Positions 46,214 through 58,659 are shown, counted from the stretch's first letter. The stretch is DNA of 64,000 bases from Leuctra nigra (GCA_934045905.1 OW203766.1:17106309-17170308); one strand, 5' to 3'. Translations and numbers: made by a program. The notes: generated by a model not told the origin, from the letters alone.

Positions 46214-49200
46214 TCACACGTTTCTGAAAATAACCAAAATAAGGACAATTACTTTAACAGGCTAGGAAGGGGGGAGGAATTGGGAATCCCCTCCCCCTCT
46301 GATTCAATTCCCTATGATCTTCAAGATAAAAATAATGCTAGCAAAGTGTTAAAATCGCGTAAAAATACACCAAATTCATGCCTGAAATTCAAAAAAAAAT
46401 CCGCTTCGCTGGGAAGCCCTCCTCCCCCCCCCCCCTCCCCTTGCAAACTTAGTTCCTACACGCCTGAATTTTAAGTATTTCACACATAACGTAGTATTGA
46501 TTGTGTCTAAAATTAGTTAATTCATATTGGGACCAACCTTGTTCCTTAATCAATGAGTGACAAAAAATTTTGAAATTCTTCTAACAGAAAAAAACAAACA
46601 TGCGCCAAAAATTACCTTAATAGAAAATTTATTTTGACAACCCCCCCCCCCCCCCCCCCCCACCATCACTCGTTGCTCGATTACATTCTAAAAAAGAGCT
46701 ATATAAAGTAAGCCCAAAAGCCCTAAGACATAACTATGAGAGTACTTTGTTTATGTTGTGCCCACTATAATATAGGTTGCCCCCACCCCCCACCCTTTGG
46801 GAAATTACTTAAGTCAACTGCTTTGATCAAGTAATGTGACAAGACACTCACGAAGTCTCATGTGATGGATCTCCGAGTATCACATCCTCCAGTCTCAACA
46901 GCGCCTCCTCTCCGCCGGCGATGGCTCCCTCCTTGCCGCCCTCCGCCATGTGCTTCCCGCCCTCCGCCACGGACTCCACCACGGACTCCGGACCCCACGC
47001 TACCTGTCTCGCGACGCTCCCGCCGCGTCCCGTCGACAACGGCGACACGTTCCCGCTCCGGGCGCCTGGATGAGGGGACACACTCCCGCTTGATCCCGGA
47101 TGCGGGGACGGGAATCCTGGATGAGACACGTTCAGGCGGGGCGTGATGGGCGGCGGCGTCGCTAGCACAGGCGTCGTGGCGGGCACCGGCGTCGCTAGCA
47201 CAGGCGTCGTGGCGGGCACCGGCGTCGTGGCGGGCACGGACGACGCGCCGGCTAAAGGCGACGGATTATTGTCCTTCTCTGGTACAAATTGACTTGAGTT
47301 TGAGCAAGACTTGATCACCTGGAAGAAATAGGAACGAACTATTCAGTTACTTCAAGTTTGAAATACACTTAGCCGGTCATCATTCCTTCAATTGACCAGT
47401 CAAAGCTTTGACAACTATAGCTGTTTTGGCACATTACATTTTAGCGTCAATAAATATTATGAGCCAAAAACGCAACTTTCATGATATAAGAAGATTGATC
47501 ATCTAAAAATTGATGGAATATGATATTGCCTGATGGTTTTATTTTAATTTTTTAACAAGCGAAATCGATACTCGTATTGAATTTCTTATTGTATCTTCAT
47601 TCTACTGAGGAAGGTGCCAATAAATGAATCACAACTGTCGACTCCTATAATTTTAAAAATAAAAGTAAAAAATATGTAATATCCACTTGCGTACATTTTA
47701 AAATTCAACCTGAAAGTTCAAGACAAGTTTAAGATTGTTTAACAAAGATTTTTTAGCCTTTCTTCTCCTAAAATTACTACCAAACAGTTTCATATCGACA
47801 CAAAGCAATATGACAAGTGTAAGTGTGGACAGAACCTACCTCGAGATTGATGGCCTCGAGCGTGGGCGAGGGATGAGGCTGCGGCGGCATCTGCGGCAAG
47901 TGCGGCAGATCGTAGCAACAGCTCTGCGCGTCCTCGTAGGCCGGTAGTCCGGAGTCTGCAATCACAACATTCAAGCATAGCTACAGACACGTCGTGTGTA
48001 ACTATCCCAGCACACTGGAGCGTGGGCGAGGGATGAGGCTGCGGCGGCATCTGCGGCAAGTGCGGCAGATCGTAGCAACAGCTCTGAGCATCCTCGTAGG
48101 CCGGTAGTCCGGAGTCTGCAATCACAACATTCAAGCATAGCTACAGACACGTCGTGTGTAACTATCCCAGCACATAAGATGTACCCACTAACCCTCAGCC
48201 TCATCCAGTGTGAGATCCAGCCCCTCCAGACCTCTGATCAGACTCCCGAACTGTCCGCTCTCCGTGGAGCTCACGCCCCCCCCCCCCCACTCAAGATGTA
48301 CCCACTGCTCACCCCCAGCCTCATCCAGGGTAAGATCGAGGCTCTCCAGACCGCTGGTCAGACTCCCGAACTGTCCGCTCTCCGTGGAGCTGACGCCCCC
48401 CACACTCAAGATGTACCCACTCACCCTCAGCCTCATCCAGGGTAAGATCCAGCCCCTCCAGACCGCTGGTCAGACTCCCGAACTGTCCGCTCTCCGTGGA
48501 GCTGACGCCCCCCACACTCAAGATGTATCCACTCACCCTCAGCCTCATCCAGGGTAAGATCCAGCCCCTCCAGACCGCTGGTCAGACTCCCGAACTGCCC
48601 GCTCTCCGTGGAGCTGACTCCACTGGAGCTCTGCACGCTGTCGGTGCTGACGAACCTCTTGGCGAGGCGATGACGCGCGAGCTCGCTGGCCGAGCACGGC
48701 AGCACAGGAGTGTTGGGGTTCTGTTGGCCGCAGTTCCACGACAGGCGCTTGTGGATGCTGGAGTCGCGGCTGTCTTGCTTCTGCGGAAACAGAGATTATT
48801 TATATGATGACGGTGATGAAGAATAGGTGAGGATGGAATGAGTCTCTCGAGTCTTACTAAGGGGAATCGTAATAAAAACTCAGTCAGGAAGGACGGACAG
48901 AAAAATTCAGTACAATACCGGGTGGCGCAAAAAAAATCCCCCTGATTGAGAGGTCACTATATCGAAACCATTATGGATAGGATTCTGAAATTTGTACACA
49001 TATTAGAAAACATACCAAAATTTAATATGTGCAAGTTCCAAAAACATTACTATAGTAGGAAAAAAGTTACTGCTGTTCAAATTTAGTTGTCAAAAAATTG
49101 ATTAAACGGAGCTCAAATAGCGCGCGTCGAGAAAACTTCCAATGGCCGGGACGCTGTTTCTTCAAAACTACATACGATATCAAGCTGAAAATTTCAAATT

Positions 49201-52200
49201 ATATTCAAAATAGATTAAGATCGATAGTGTAAAAATTTCAATCAATTTGAATGAATGGAACGAAAATTATGTAATCTTAAAGTTGAACTTGAAAACAGAA
49301 TAGTGTGAAAAGAATCACTTTTATAACGTGTGTAATTAAAGTTTAGAAATAATCTTCATTTTCTGATTTTACGCTCAACTTCAAGATTCCATAATTTTCG
49401 TTCCAAACATTCAAATTGACTGAAATTTTTACACAATCGATCTTAATATATTTTCAATATAAATTGAAATTTTCAGCTTGATATCGTAAGTAGTTTTGAA
49501 GAAACAGCGTCCCGGCCATTGGAAGTTTTCTCGACGCGCGCTTTTTGAGCTCCGTATAATCAATTTTTTGACAACCAAATTTGAACAGCTGTAACTTTTT
49601 TCCTACTATAGTAATGTTTTTGGAACTTGCACATATTAAATTTTGGCATGTTTTCTAATATGTGTACAAATTTCAGAATAATATCTATAAAAGTTTCGAT
49701 ATGGTGACCTCTCAATCAGTTTTTTTTTGCGCCACCCGGTATATTATATTCTGGATTAAAACCTCTAGTATTACATGCTAAAATTTGGTATAGGGGAGAT
49801 AATTTTACTTTGGAAGTTCAAGTGTACCAATCTTATAAATTTATCAGTGATTGGTATGTAAGATAAACGGATAAATGAATATTTGAATTCGTCTAGGTAT
49901 CTGGTTATAATCCCAGTTAATTCCCGGGATAAACTACTGATTGAAACTCTACGAAAATGACCTTAATACTATAATCTAGTATTACAACTTCTTACCTTCA
50001 AGTCCTCGATGTATGTAGGCTACAAAAATCACAAACATTGGCGTAAGAATTTTGCTTTTTTCCTCGAACATAATCGAATACATTAGTCCATATTTCAGTC
50101 TAAAGTGACGTGACAAACTTGCATTATGTGTGAGTTCCTGCAGCCTGATAAGTTAACTGTATTTGGGAAGCCAATTCTGGATTGCCAATAAAATCTCATA
50201 GACATAACTATGGAATTTGTCCAATTTCTATATTCTTAGTATGGTCTTTGTAATTAAATTGTATCAAAATATGTGATCTTCAGTAAGAATTTACAACTAG
50301 GAAAACGCTCTGTGTAACGCGTTGATGAGCGAGCACGGATACACGCAACACTTCGAACCGAAATTATGTCTATCGAATGTCATTAAAAGCCAACAATTCT
50401 TTAGTTTCGTCACAGACTTGTATAAAAATCTCCAAAATCTCCACAAATATTGGTGCCAATCCTTGCTAAGTTTTAAGTTGATCGATTAAACCTTTATGAT
50501 TGAACGGTTCCTTGTTAATTTTCAAAAATCACAGGATCTCGTTCAAAAAATATACCTGGGACCACCCATATGATATGATATGTAGTGTGTGTACACAATA
50601 TCAGATCAATCTGTTGAACGGTCATTATTAGTTTCATATCGTTTAAAACTTTCTGCTCTAACTACCTTGCCTTGAACTGAAGATTCGAAGTCACCGTGAA
50701 TTTGACAGCCAACACGCAAAATGTCCCTAAAATGACAAAAACTTTTGAAAATAACGACAGATTAGAGTGAAAATTGGCAAAAATACCTTAAATGTTGGTA
50801 CAAATGACCATGCGAAGTTTTTAGTTGGTCGGTCAATCGGTTCCAGTTTAAATTTCAAAAATCACAGGAAAAATGGTTTCAAATTTGAACCAATTGGAGG
50901 ATTTGGCTGAATTTTTTTTTGATTGGGTACAATGTTGGTTGCAATGACTTTGCTAAATTTCAAATTGATCGAACCAACCAATCGAAAGATAATTTTTATA
51001 AAATTTGAACCAATCACAGGATCTCGTTCAGAAAAGATCCCAGGGATCGCATAGATTACGTTAGTATGTGTACAAAATTTCAGATCGATTGGTTGTGCGG
51101 TTTGACCTGGGCAGTGAACAAAAAAAAAAAAAAAAACACACAGAGAAAGTGCCATAAGTGTACCGTGGTGACGCTCGCTACGCTCGCTCAACAAAGGCCA
51201 ACTAGTTCAAGCATGAACCAACTGTGGACATCTGTAGACGGTTTTGAGATTGACGAGTTTCGTTTCGATTCGGGTGGACAAGTAACTTGGGTTAGAACCC
51301 AAAGGGCAGTCCATGTTCTCCTCACACAATAGATAGCAAAATCATTTCGCAGAAGGTTTATTTGTGTTGCGTTTATGGAGACTATTGCGTCATCACTTAG
51401 GGTTGGGGGGGGGGGGGGCGCTCACCTTGAGGTCGTCAATGGCGCCTGCCGTGTGATAGCGCCTGTTGTCCGTGCTCGTTCTGGTCAGTCTCTTCATGAG
51501 CACGTGACGCGGCGCCCGACCAGCGCCGCCATCTATCGGCTCGGGCGTGATGCTCTCCTCGCTAGGCGGCGACACACCTGCAAGCGTCGGTAGCTCAGTC
51601 GATGTTTTGCCAGCATTACGCACATTCTACTTCGTTGGGAACTTTTGTCAGGGATTGAAGAAGCATATTGAAAAATTTTGAAACTTTTAGACACACTTTT
51701 CTGTGTTTGTTTGCTTTTGTTGTTACAACGAGGCACAAATTAGGACTTCGTTCAAGTGTACTTTTTCGATTTTTCGTCAGTTAAACCGCTGAATAATCTG
51801 ATAAGCTAATTGAAAGTTCTTTTGATCTTTTAGCTGTGCATTCAATCCTTACTTTGATCTCTCTCGGAAGAAACTATTGTAACAAGCTTTTCTGCTGCAG
51901 AAAATGAGCCCCTTTCCACCTCTAGTTTTCGTCCGAACTCTCCCCATAAAAACGTCTCGATTTGTCGACTCACCAGCAATGACGGGGACGTCGAAGTCGA
52001 AGCTAGTCACCGGCGTCGTGTGCAACTTCTGTCCGACGGGGTTGACGGTGAGGTTGGTCGTCGTGGAGATCACGTTCCTCGTCTTGATCAACGGCGGGTT
52101 CCTCGACTGCGGGATCGCGAACGCCCTCCTCAGCGACCCCCGCGGCGGCGACGGCGGAGGGTACGACACTCCGCGATGTCCCGGACTCAGGAGGCCGTGA

Positions 52201-55200
52201 TGCGACGTCTTCCCCGACGACGGCACGAGTAGCAACGAGGTGGGCGGCGTCGGCGGGTGGGGCGTTGTGGCGAGGTTCAGATTAGGAAGCGACTGTCCCA
52301 GGCCGGAGAAGATCGGGACTTGGATGGAGAGAGTGTTGGGGGACGGAGACTTGAGGAGGAGGGCGCGACGCGGGGGGATGGGCGACGTGGGGTTGGGGAG
52401 CGGCTTGGGGTAGGGGTCTAGAGTGGGCATGGTACCCTCGTCCGAGCTGAGGCTCGAACCCCGGTGCTCGTTCTCGACGGAGATACCGCGGGAATGGCTT
52501 ACTGACGACATCGACGACGCCTCCATCTCCACGGACCCGCTGCAACAGGTGGTTCGTCAGGATACAGACGAGGAATAATCAAAATCATGTCCAATTGGAA
52601 CGAGATATTTTAGTAACTATTGAACTGATATCTGAAAATATAAGAGATATAATTTTTATGTCAGAACAAAACTAATGAATATACTTGGATTTTAGTTTAA
52701 AAATCGATATTTTATAATGTAATTAAGGGATAAGTATAACACATAATTTTCTTATGTAACGGAATAACAAATTTATGAGACGAACAAGTGAAAGGATACC
52801 CTGAACAGAGAGTATATTATGTTAGAACTTTTACCCCATATTTAGCCAACGCAGTGTAGTGTTATAGAAATAGTGAAAATGTCCTGCTGAGAATCCGAAT
52901 CATCTTCTCACCTGTGACTGTGCGCCAGACTTGACACTCGACTTCCTCGACTACTTCCACCGCGCGGAGATCGCGACAGCCCCAGACCCGGCCCCATGTT
53001 CAGCGACGCGCAGCTGTGCGTGTCGACGTCGTTTTCGCCGTCCTCGATGTCGTCGCCGAAGAAGCACGAGCTGGAGCTCGGCTGACGGCTCACCGGCATG
53101 GCGGGGACGGGGATGGAGGCGAGGCGCGCGGCGGCGTACAGCTCCTGCGCCTTGCGGATGCCGTCCAGCCACGTCTACAAGACAAGAGGCGAATACACTT
53201 CCACAACAATCTCAAAAGGAGAGGCGGGCGGCTCACCGGCATGGCAGGGACGGGGATGGAGGCGAGGCGGGCGGCGGCGTACAGCTCCTGCGCCTTGCGG
53301 ATGCCGTCCAGCCACGTCTACAAGACAAGACAATCTCAATTCATAGCTTGAACGTGATGTCATCTCATTGTTGCCTTCCACCATCTTGATGGCACGCAGA
53401 ATAGCTGTGATTCTCTACTTTTTTTATGACATTTTATAATGGGTACCTGGGAAATTGTATAGGCTACGGAGATATCTTTAGTACGAAGAGGAATCACTCA
53501 CATTCCAAAAATACGTCGATTTATCTCAATAAAGTTATAACCTGACCCGCCAACGTGATGTCCATCCTCAGATGGAAAATTAAATAATTTAGCATTGCTG
53601 ATATAAAACAAAAGAAGTTCGTACAAGCTATGAATAGGAGGGTTTATATAAATTCGATTTCAGAATATGGGATGTGAAAATTGATTTGCCTGAACTCAGA
53701 GATTTGATTGTTTTTGATGTGGGATGAATGTTAATTAAAGTTACAAATTTACTGGAACTAGAACCATGAAGTTAATTTATTTCAGGGACTGGAACCGTAA
53801 CCGGAACCCTTATTAATATTAAACATTATTTGGGTTCCATAACGGTTCCATAAGGGTTCTTAATTTCATTGAATTCTTACTTCCAAATCTGAAATTATTT
53901 ACCACCATTTACAGTTTTTGAAATAAATGATAAATAAATGATAAATAAAATGATAAATAAATGATCAAATGATCACAGAGCATGTACCTAAGTTTATAAA
54001 AGTAGATTTAAACAAAATTTGAATTGTTGTCTGAATTTGATGGAACCGATTGGATACCTTATGGAACCAAAGGGAACCGGAACCGATATTGTAGTCCCTG
54101 ATTTATTTCCTAAAGCTCTGTTGAATGAGAATGTCTTCTCTGACCTTGATGAGTTTCGGCTCGCTGCTGACGAGCGTGAACGCCGCCGACACGGTGGCGT
54201 ACTCGTTGAGATAGATGACGGCGAGGCTGGCGGGGTCGCGCGCCAACTCCTGCGCCACCAGCCGCGACACGTTGTACGGCTGGCGCACCACCTTGACGCG
54301 CCCCTCGCCGCCCTTCTTGCCGCCCGCGCACTTGCACACCAGCAGCAGGTCGGTGAACAGGAAGCAGTGCACGTCCATCTGCAAGTGGAGGAGGAAGAGG
54401 TTGATGCATCGAGAACATTAACTACGCCGGACAGGTCAGTGATGAGAACACAGACAAAGAGTAGCCGATATGGTCAGGCGCGTAGGAAGGGGAGGGGGGT
54501 GGGGGCTGACCTCCTATTCACCATACAAAATTAAGTTTAGTGTGCAAGAATCACTAAAAATTGTTTAAATTCTAAAATAATTCGCCCTGCGGGGCAATAT
54601 TACGAAGTTGTTTGTTGTAATTTGAGCAGTAATTAGTATCCCAAAATCGATTTGAAAATGTTATTCGAAAAAATGCCCTGCGGGTCAAAAATTGAAGTTT
54701 CTTTTGCTTCAGTTGCATTTTAGAGCCCCAGAATCACTTTTACATGGTTTAAGTTCTACTCAAACACGCCCCGCGGGGCTAGGACTGGGGGGCTTCCCCC
54801 CCCCCCCCCCCATATCCCAGCATGATGAAAGTAGTTCCTACGCGCCTGGATATGGTGGTCATCGTAGCTCGGACCGCCGTCCTCCGGCCTTCGAGACGGA
54901 CATCCCCTCTGAATCGGGTCCAACTCACCCGAACCCTCCCGCCCTTGGTCGGTTACTATTACGAACTGAAATTCCCACAGTGTCGGACTCCCCCGGACCG
55001 GTTCCTCCCTCCCCACAACCTCCCATCATTCGGGGGGGAAATCAATCATCCTGATCACGAGCCATCAGACTGTCGTGTTGTACAGAAGAGTGTTCGTACC
55101 TTGGAGGTGGCGTTGTCCTTGAGCTTGAGGTCACTCTCCAGCAACAGGTGTCTCCTCTGCGTCGTCAGACATCCCGGCATCGCGCAGTTCAGATCCAGCT

Positions 55201-58200
55201 CGCTGTGCAGGCGTACCAACTTCTCCACCTCGTCGTCCTTGGACTCCTACCAACATCACAACGCAATATGAGACATCGTGCAGGCGTACCAACTTCTCCA
55301 CCTCGTCGTCCTTGGACTCCTACCAACATCACAACGCAATATGAGACATCGCTCTCAATGATTAAACTTCTATACAACTTTCAAATTGCTCGTGGATATC
55401 CCTGACTTTCGTCAACAAATTAAGAGTCGGCTGCCCTCGAAGGTAAACTTTGGAGATAATATTTCCTAGATAGGTACATTAGATAATAGTTTATATTTTA
55501 AATTTTCATATTTTTCAATCGTACAAATGCTATGACGATATTTAAGAAATAATGTATCCAATGTTTACCTTCGAGAAGCTTCACGAGTGCATCTTGGACA
55601 TTCCAAAAACAAAGAACAAATCCACGAAGAGGAAGAATAGATAATTATGGTTTAACACGTCAACGACGAGATTATATTGGGCACATTAATTTTTACTTTT
55701 AACTTTGTTGATAGTAAGTGGAGGACAGGGGTAGAGGTCGACCTAACGGGCCCGATACGGGGGAGTCTGAAACTGGTTGGTAAAGCCAGTTCAGAATGGG
55801 GACAGACCGGGGGGAGGGATGCTTCGGGCCGGTGGACCTCGATTTCAGGGGGATCACCCTCTCGAGGGGAGAGGCCGGTCCGAGGGGAGGGCATGGGACT
55901 AGGTCGACCCGAACCCCCTGGGTATGATGTAAGTTTGAACTCACCACCACGTCGTATGTCTCAATGCGCGCGATGATGCCGCGCAATCGCTCATGGTCTT
56001 GTCGCTGTCGCAGTGTCATGTTCACGCCGTAAACAAACTCGTCCACTTTCCGGCTCTGAAACACACACGAGGTCAAGGTCATCGCCTGTCGTATTACTTT
56101 CCTGCTCTGCATTCGAGACTGTTTGCATGATGATGTTTGAGTATTCCAACCGTTTCCAAAGTCGAAGTTTCATTCGAACTGATGTAACTTTTCATGCGAG
56201 TAGCTCAAACCAGATTATAACTTCAAACGAACTCGAAAAAAGGGTCAGTCAAAAAAACTATGATTTTGTTTAAAACTTCATGCAGCGCTTGGAGCCCTAT
56301 TCTAGAACCTTTTCCCAATTAAATTCCTGATGGAATCTGGTCAAGGCCATAAGGATTAACATTGAAATAAATCAAATATCCATCAGAATTGGGAATTTAA
56401 AAGTTCTAGAATAGGGCACTTCATAATATAACTGTTCAGAATAACTGTTCATACTCGTATGATTCTAGAGTTTCACTTGTGAATGATAGATCAAGCTAAG
56501 AACTGTTACTAACCATGAGAGCCAGACTCGTTCGCTGCTCTTCTGATTCCGTATTCTTGTGGATCGCTTTTAATAATAGTGAATATTTAGTCAGTCTCTG
56601 CATCGGCTTCACCACAATATCCATCAGTCGCAGGCGGTTGCAGTCTTTCTGCGTCTCGCACCACTGGAATCAAACACAAGACACATTAGAGTCACTTTAA
56701 TTACTAGGAATCAGGGGGTGATTCCTGTACGCATTTTCACTCTCTTTTCTTAAAATGTAAGACAGTAGCAACCGTTGTTATGGACGTTAACATTAGAACA
56801 AACAAATTTTAATATACAATAGCCAACTTGAGAGACTTAAAACGTATAGGAATGACACCTCATGAGTGTTACCCTGAATTCACAACAAAATATCATACTT
56901 ATGGCCGGTGTTTCAATGATTTGTAAATCCGATTTTAAGTAACACTTAGTGATAATTCTAGGATTGTTATTGGTTTTTGCCATGACAATAGAGTCCTTAT
57001 ATAACTGTTAAAATTTACCAGTGCATTGAAAAACAGCTGTAATTGCTGTATAGCAATTGTGTGTAACCTGTAGTTATAACTGTAATTTTATTGACATTAA
57101 ATTTAGTTAAATCAATTACTTTTTAAGTGGTCATCGGCAATTGATAATTCCATGACAGGTATAGCCAGTGTTATAAACTACAAAAATTTATTTTTATTTC
57201 AATTGACAATGATATTATAGGGTAGTTGCATCCCCTGTTTGCTATGGTATTTATTCAATAGTTAAAAAAAATTCAATACTTAGTCAAAACAATGGTGTTT
57301 ACAATAGTCACGTATTTTAAATAGTACAGTTGTGAAATAAATATATTAAAGAAATACATATATACCAAATAAAATAGGGATAATATTAAGAAAGTTGTAA
57401 CTACTGATTTTCTGAAAACATATGTCCCCCAGCTAGATTTTGGTCAGCTGTGACGTCAGATGAAATTGCCCCATATATTTCAATCTCCAATGATATTGGT
57501 GTGTTTTGAGCCTCTACGCCAAGTGATATCAAGCACGACTTACTGCAAGGTATGCCGTGAAGAGCTCGTTCTCTTGATGCTTCTCGCGGCAGTATTGCTG
57601 GCAATGGGATTGTTGGACGCAATACTTGGTGTAAGGCTCGAAGATCTCCTCGAACTGAAATGTATTTCATATCACACGCTTTCCTTCCGACAAAACACCC
57701 CGAAGCGACAATAGAAATCGCAAGACAGAAAGTTCGAGACTGAAAATTGTACAATTATTCAAGAATATTTTTTGTTTGGGAAACAACACTTTAAACATGA
57801 ATAATAAACTTTAATATTTCCATAAACTCATTTATTAAACTCTTCATGAATGATTAAATTCATAAATAAACAGCACTAAAGTGGCATGGTGACAATCCTT
57901 GCAAGATTTATATGTATAAAAGCCAAACATACTATATTTCTTATTTTTGTCAAGTTTATTTTAGTAAAAATCTATTGTGACAATTTACTCATCGTTAGCC
58001 GATGTATTATTTACAGATCTAATCAAAAGTTTCTGCTATTTCATCAAGTAACTATGAATATAAGTTTAAATAAGTAACAAACGAGAAATGTATTTATAGT
58101 TTTGGTGTTATTGAGCAGAAACACATAATTACAGTTGAGTCATAGTACTGCAACATTGACAGGTATAATTCTAAATCCCTTTTCAAAACTTGATATCCAG

Positions 58201-58659
58201 ACGAAAGCATATAGGTAAATGCAGATTTCGAGCATGTGGGGTTGGAGGATTTGATTACAAGACCACCTCATACCCAATAATTATTTCTCATTTAACAAGT
58301 ATTGATGGTAATTCGAGTTCCAACTTAGCAGTTTACCGTCATTTTTTCTGACCGCGGGTGTACATCATCGGAAAGAAGTGCGGCAAATCGCTCAAAGGGT
58401 TAATTTCCAGCAACTTCGTATTAGGATTCTCGACCTTATGGCCCCCGTACAATCATACCTTGACGAAGCCACCCTGCATGAGTCGGGGGTCGAGCGGGAC
58501 CCTCAGCTCCCTGGACGTCGTCAACATGGGCAGGAGGTGGTGGAGCCAGAACCTCCTGTTCGCCGCGTGGACCTCGCCGACGTTGCTGAACAGCCGGTCG
58601 ATGTCGATCTCGTTGAGGATGTTCGCCGACTGCAAGGCGATCAGACACGAGACGAACAG
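46214..58659 (-). CDS. PLEKHG5: PLEKHG5-like Rho guanine nucleotide exchange factor, 3' part
   Basis: Thirteen minus-strand exons: 58659-58459, 57654-57544, 56663-56514, 56055-55945, 55246-55100, 54378-54145, 53174-52912, 52539-51974, 51577-51426, 48780-48537, 47955-47840, 47318-46852 and 46223-46214. All join in phase and give 923 residues. Exons 1-4 hold most of the DH domain, including RLRLMDIVVKPMQRLTKY, the core that contacts Rho. Exons 5-7 hold the PH domain (KMDVHCFLFTDLLLV to TWLDGIRKAQELY). The order and motifs match mammalian PLEKHG5/Syx, which activates RhoA at junctions and in neurons. The tail is serine/proline-rich. The last 10-nt exon makes the end ETSNV. Upstream exons (N-terminus and first DH helix) are absent from the window. 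Confidence 0.9.
46258..46466. mobile_element. hAT-type MITE, worn copy of the 391-622 group
   Basis: Ends CAGGCTAGGAAGG and CCTACACGCCTG match the CAGGCGCGTAGGA type. The flanking 8-mers agree only partly (TACTTTAA and AATTTTAA). It lies in the last intron of the PLEKHG5-like gene. Confidence 0.6.
47858..48175 (-). repeat. tandem duplication of PLEKHG5-like exon 11
   Basis: A unit of 160 bp is present twice (47858-48017 and 48018-48175) with only a few differences. Each copy has the acceptor and most of exon 11. The upper copy lacks the last 18 bases of the exon and its donor, so only the lower copy can be spliced normally. Confidence 0.85.
48179..48620 (-). repeat. four-fold tandem of the end of PLEKHG5-like exon 10
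   Basis: About 112-bp units start near 48179, 48294, 48409 and 48521. Each repeats the coding end of exon 10 (SSTESGQFGSLTSGLEGLDL) together with its donor. Only the unit nearest 48620 is continuous with the rest of the exon. The farthest unit (48179) is the most diverged, and its donor is altered. Confidence 0.85.
48918..49739. mobile_element. large foldback element, 822 bp, TA target site
   Basis: The ends CCGGGTGGCGCAAAAAAA and TTTTTTTGCGCCACCCGG are flanked by TA (48916-48917 and 49740-49741). The two arms of about 350 bp are inverted copies, so nearly the whole element is one hairpin. No coding capacity. It lies in a PLEKHG5-like intron. Confidence 0.9.
50298..51191 (+). repeat. dispersed repeat family A, copy 3
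   Basis: Starts CTAGGAAAACGCTCTGTGTA, with AACGCGTTGATGAGCGAGCA behind it, and ends GACGCTCGCTACGCTCGCTC. The sequence from about 50725 on is closely similar to copy 2. It lies in a PLEKHG5-like intron. Confidence 0.8.
53237..53317 (-). pseudogene. second copy of the start of PLEKHG5-like exon 7
   Basis: 81 bases encode the same 27 residues, TWLDGIRKAQELYAAARLAS through PAMP, as the beginning of exon 7 at 53174. The copy keeps the acceptor and has GTGAGC as donor. It is phase 0 at both ends and could be spliced in frame. I mark it as a probable duplicate rather than a normal exon. Whether it is used, or is an assembly duplication, cannot be told here. Confidence 0.6.
54475..54848. mobile_element. 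hAT-type MITE, 374 bp, in a PLEKHG5-like intron
   Basis: Ends CAGGCGCGTAGGAA and TTCCTACGCGCCTG. The identical 8-mer GATATGGT lies at 54467-54474 and 54849-54856. The same element type as 391-622, but with three internal GCCCTGCGGGGC-like modules (about 54581, 54674 and 54771). Confidence 0.93.
55206..55351 (-). repeat. identical tandem copy of the start of PLEKHG5-like exon 5
   Basis: A 73-bp unit is present twice without a difference (55206-55278 and 55279-55351). It spans the exon 5 acceptor and the first 41 bases of the exon. Only the lower copy continues into the rest of the exon. The perfect identity points to a very recent event or an assembly artefact. Confidence 0.9.
56290..56420. 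mobile_element. short MITE with CCCTATTCTAGAAC ends
   Basis: About 130 bp with ends GCCCTATTCTAGAAC and GTTCTAGAATAGGGC and further pairing of CCCAATT and AATTGGG inside. Non-coding, in a PLEKHG5-like intron. The flanking duplication is not clear. Confidence 0.7.

Noticed and set aside
46003..46248. 81-aa minus-strand ORF as the C-terminus of the RhoGEF
   Set aside because: The phase from exon 12 leads to a stop after two codons of this exon. The ORF frame would need a different donor, and it contains an obvious short tandem (CCATCTTGGTTCACC).
47790..48739. Several ORFs of 60-115 codons on both strands
   Set aside because: They run through duplicated exon pieces and intron of the PLEKHG5-like gene and are explained by the tandem copies.
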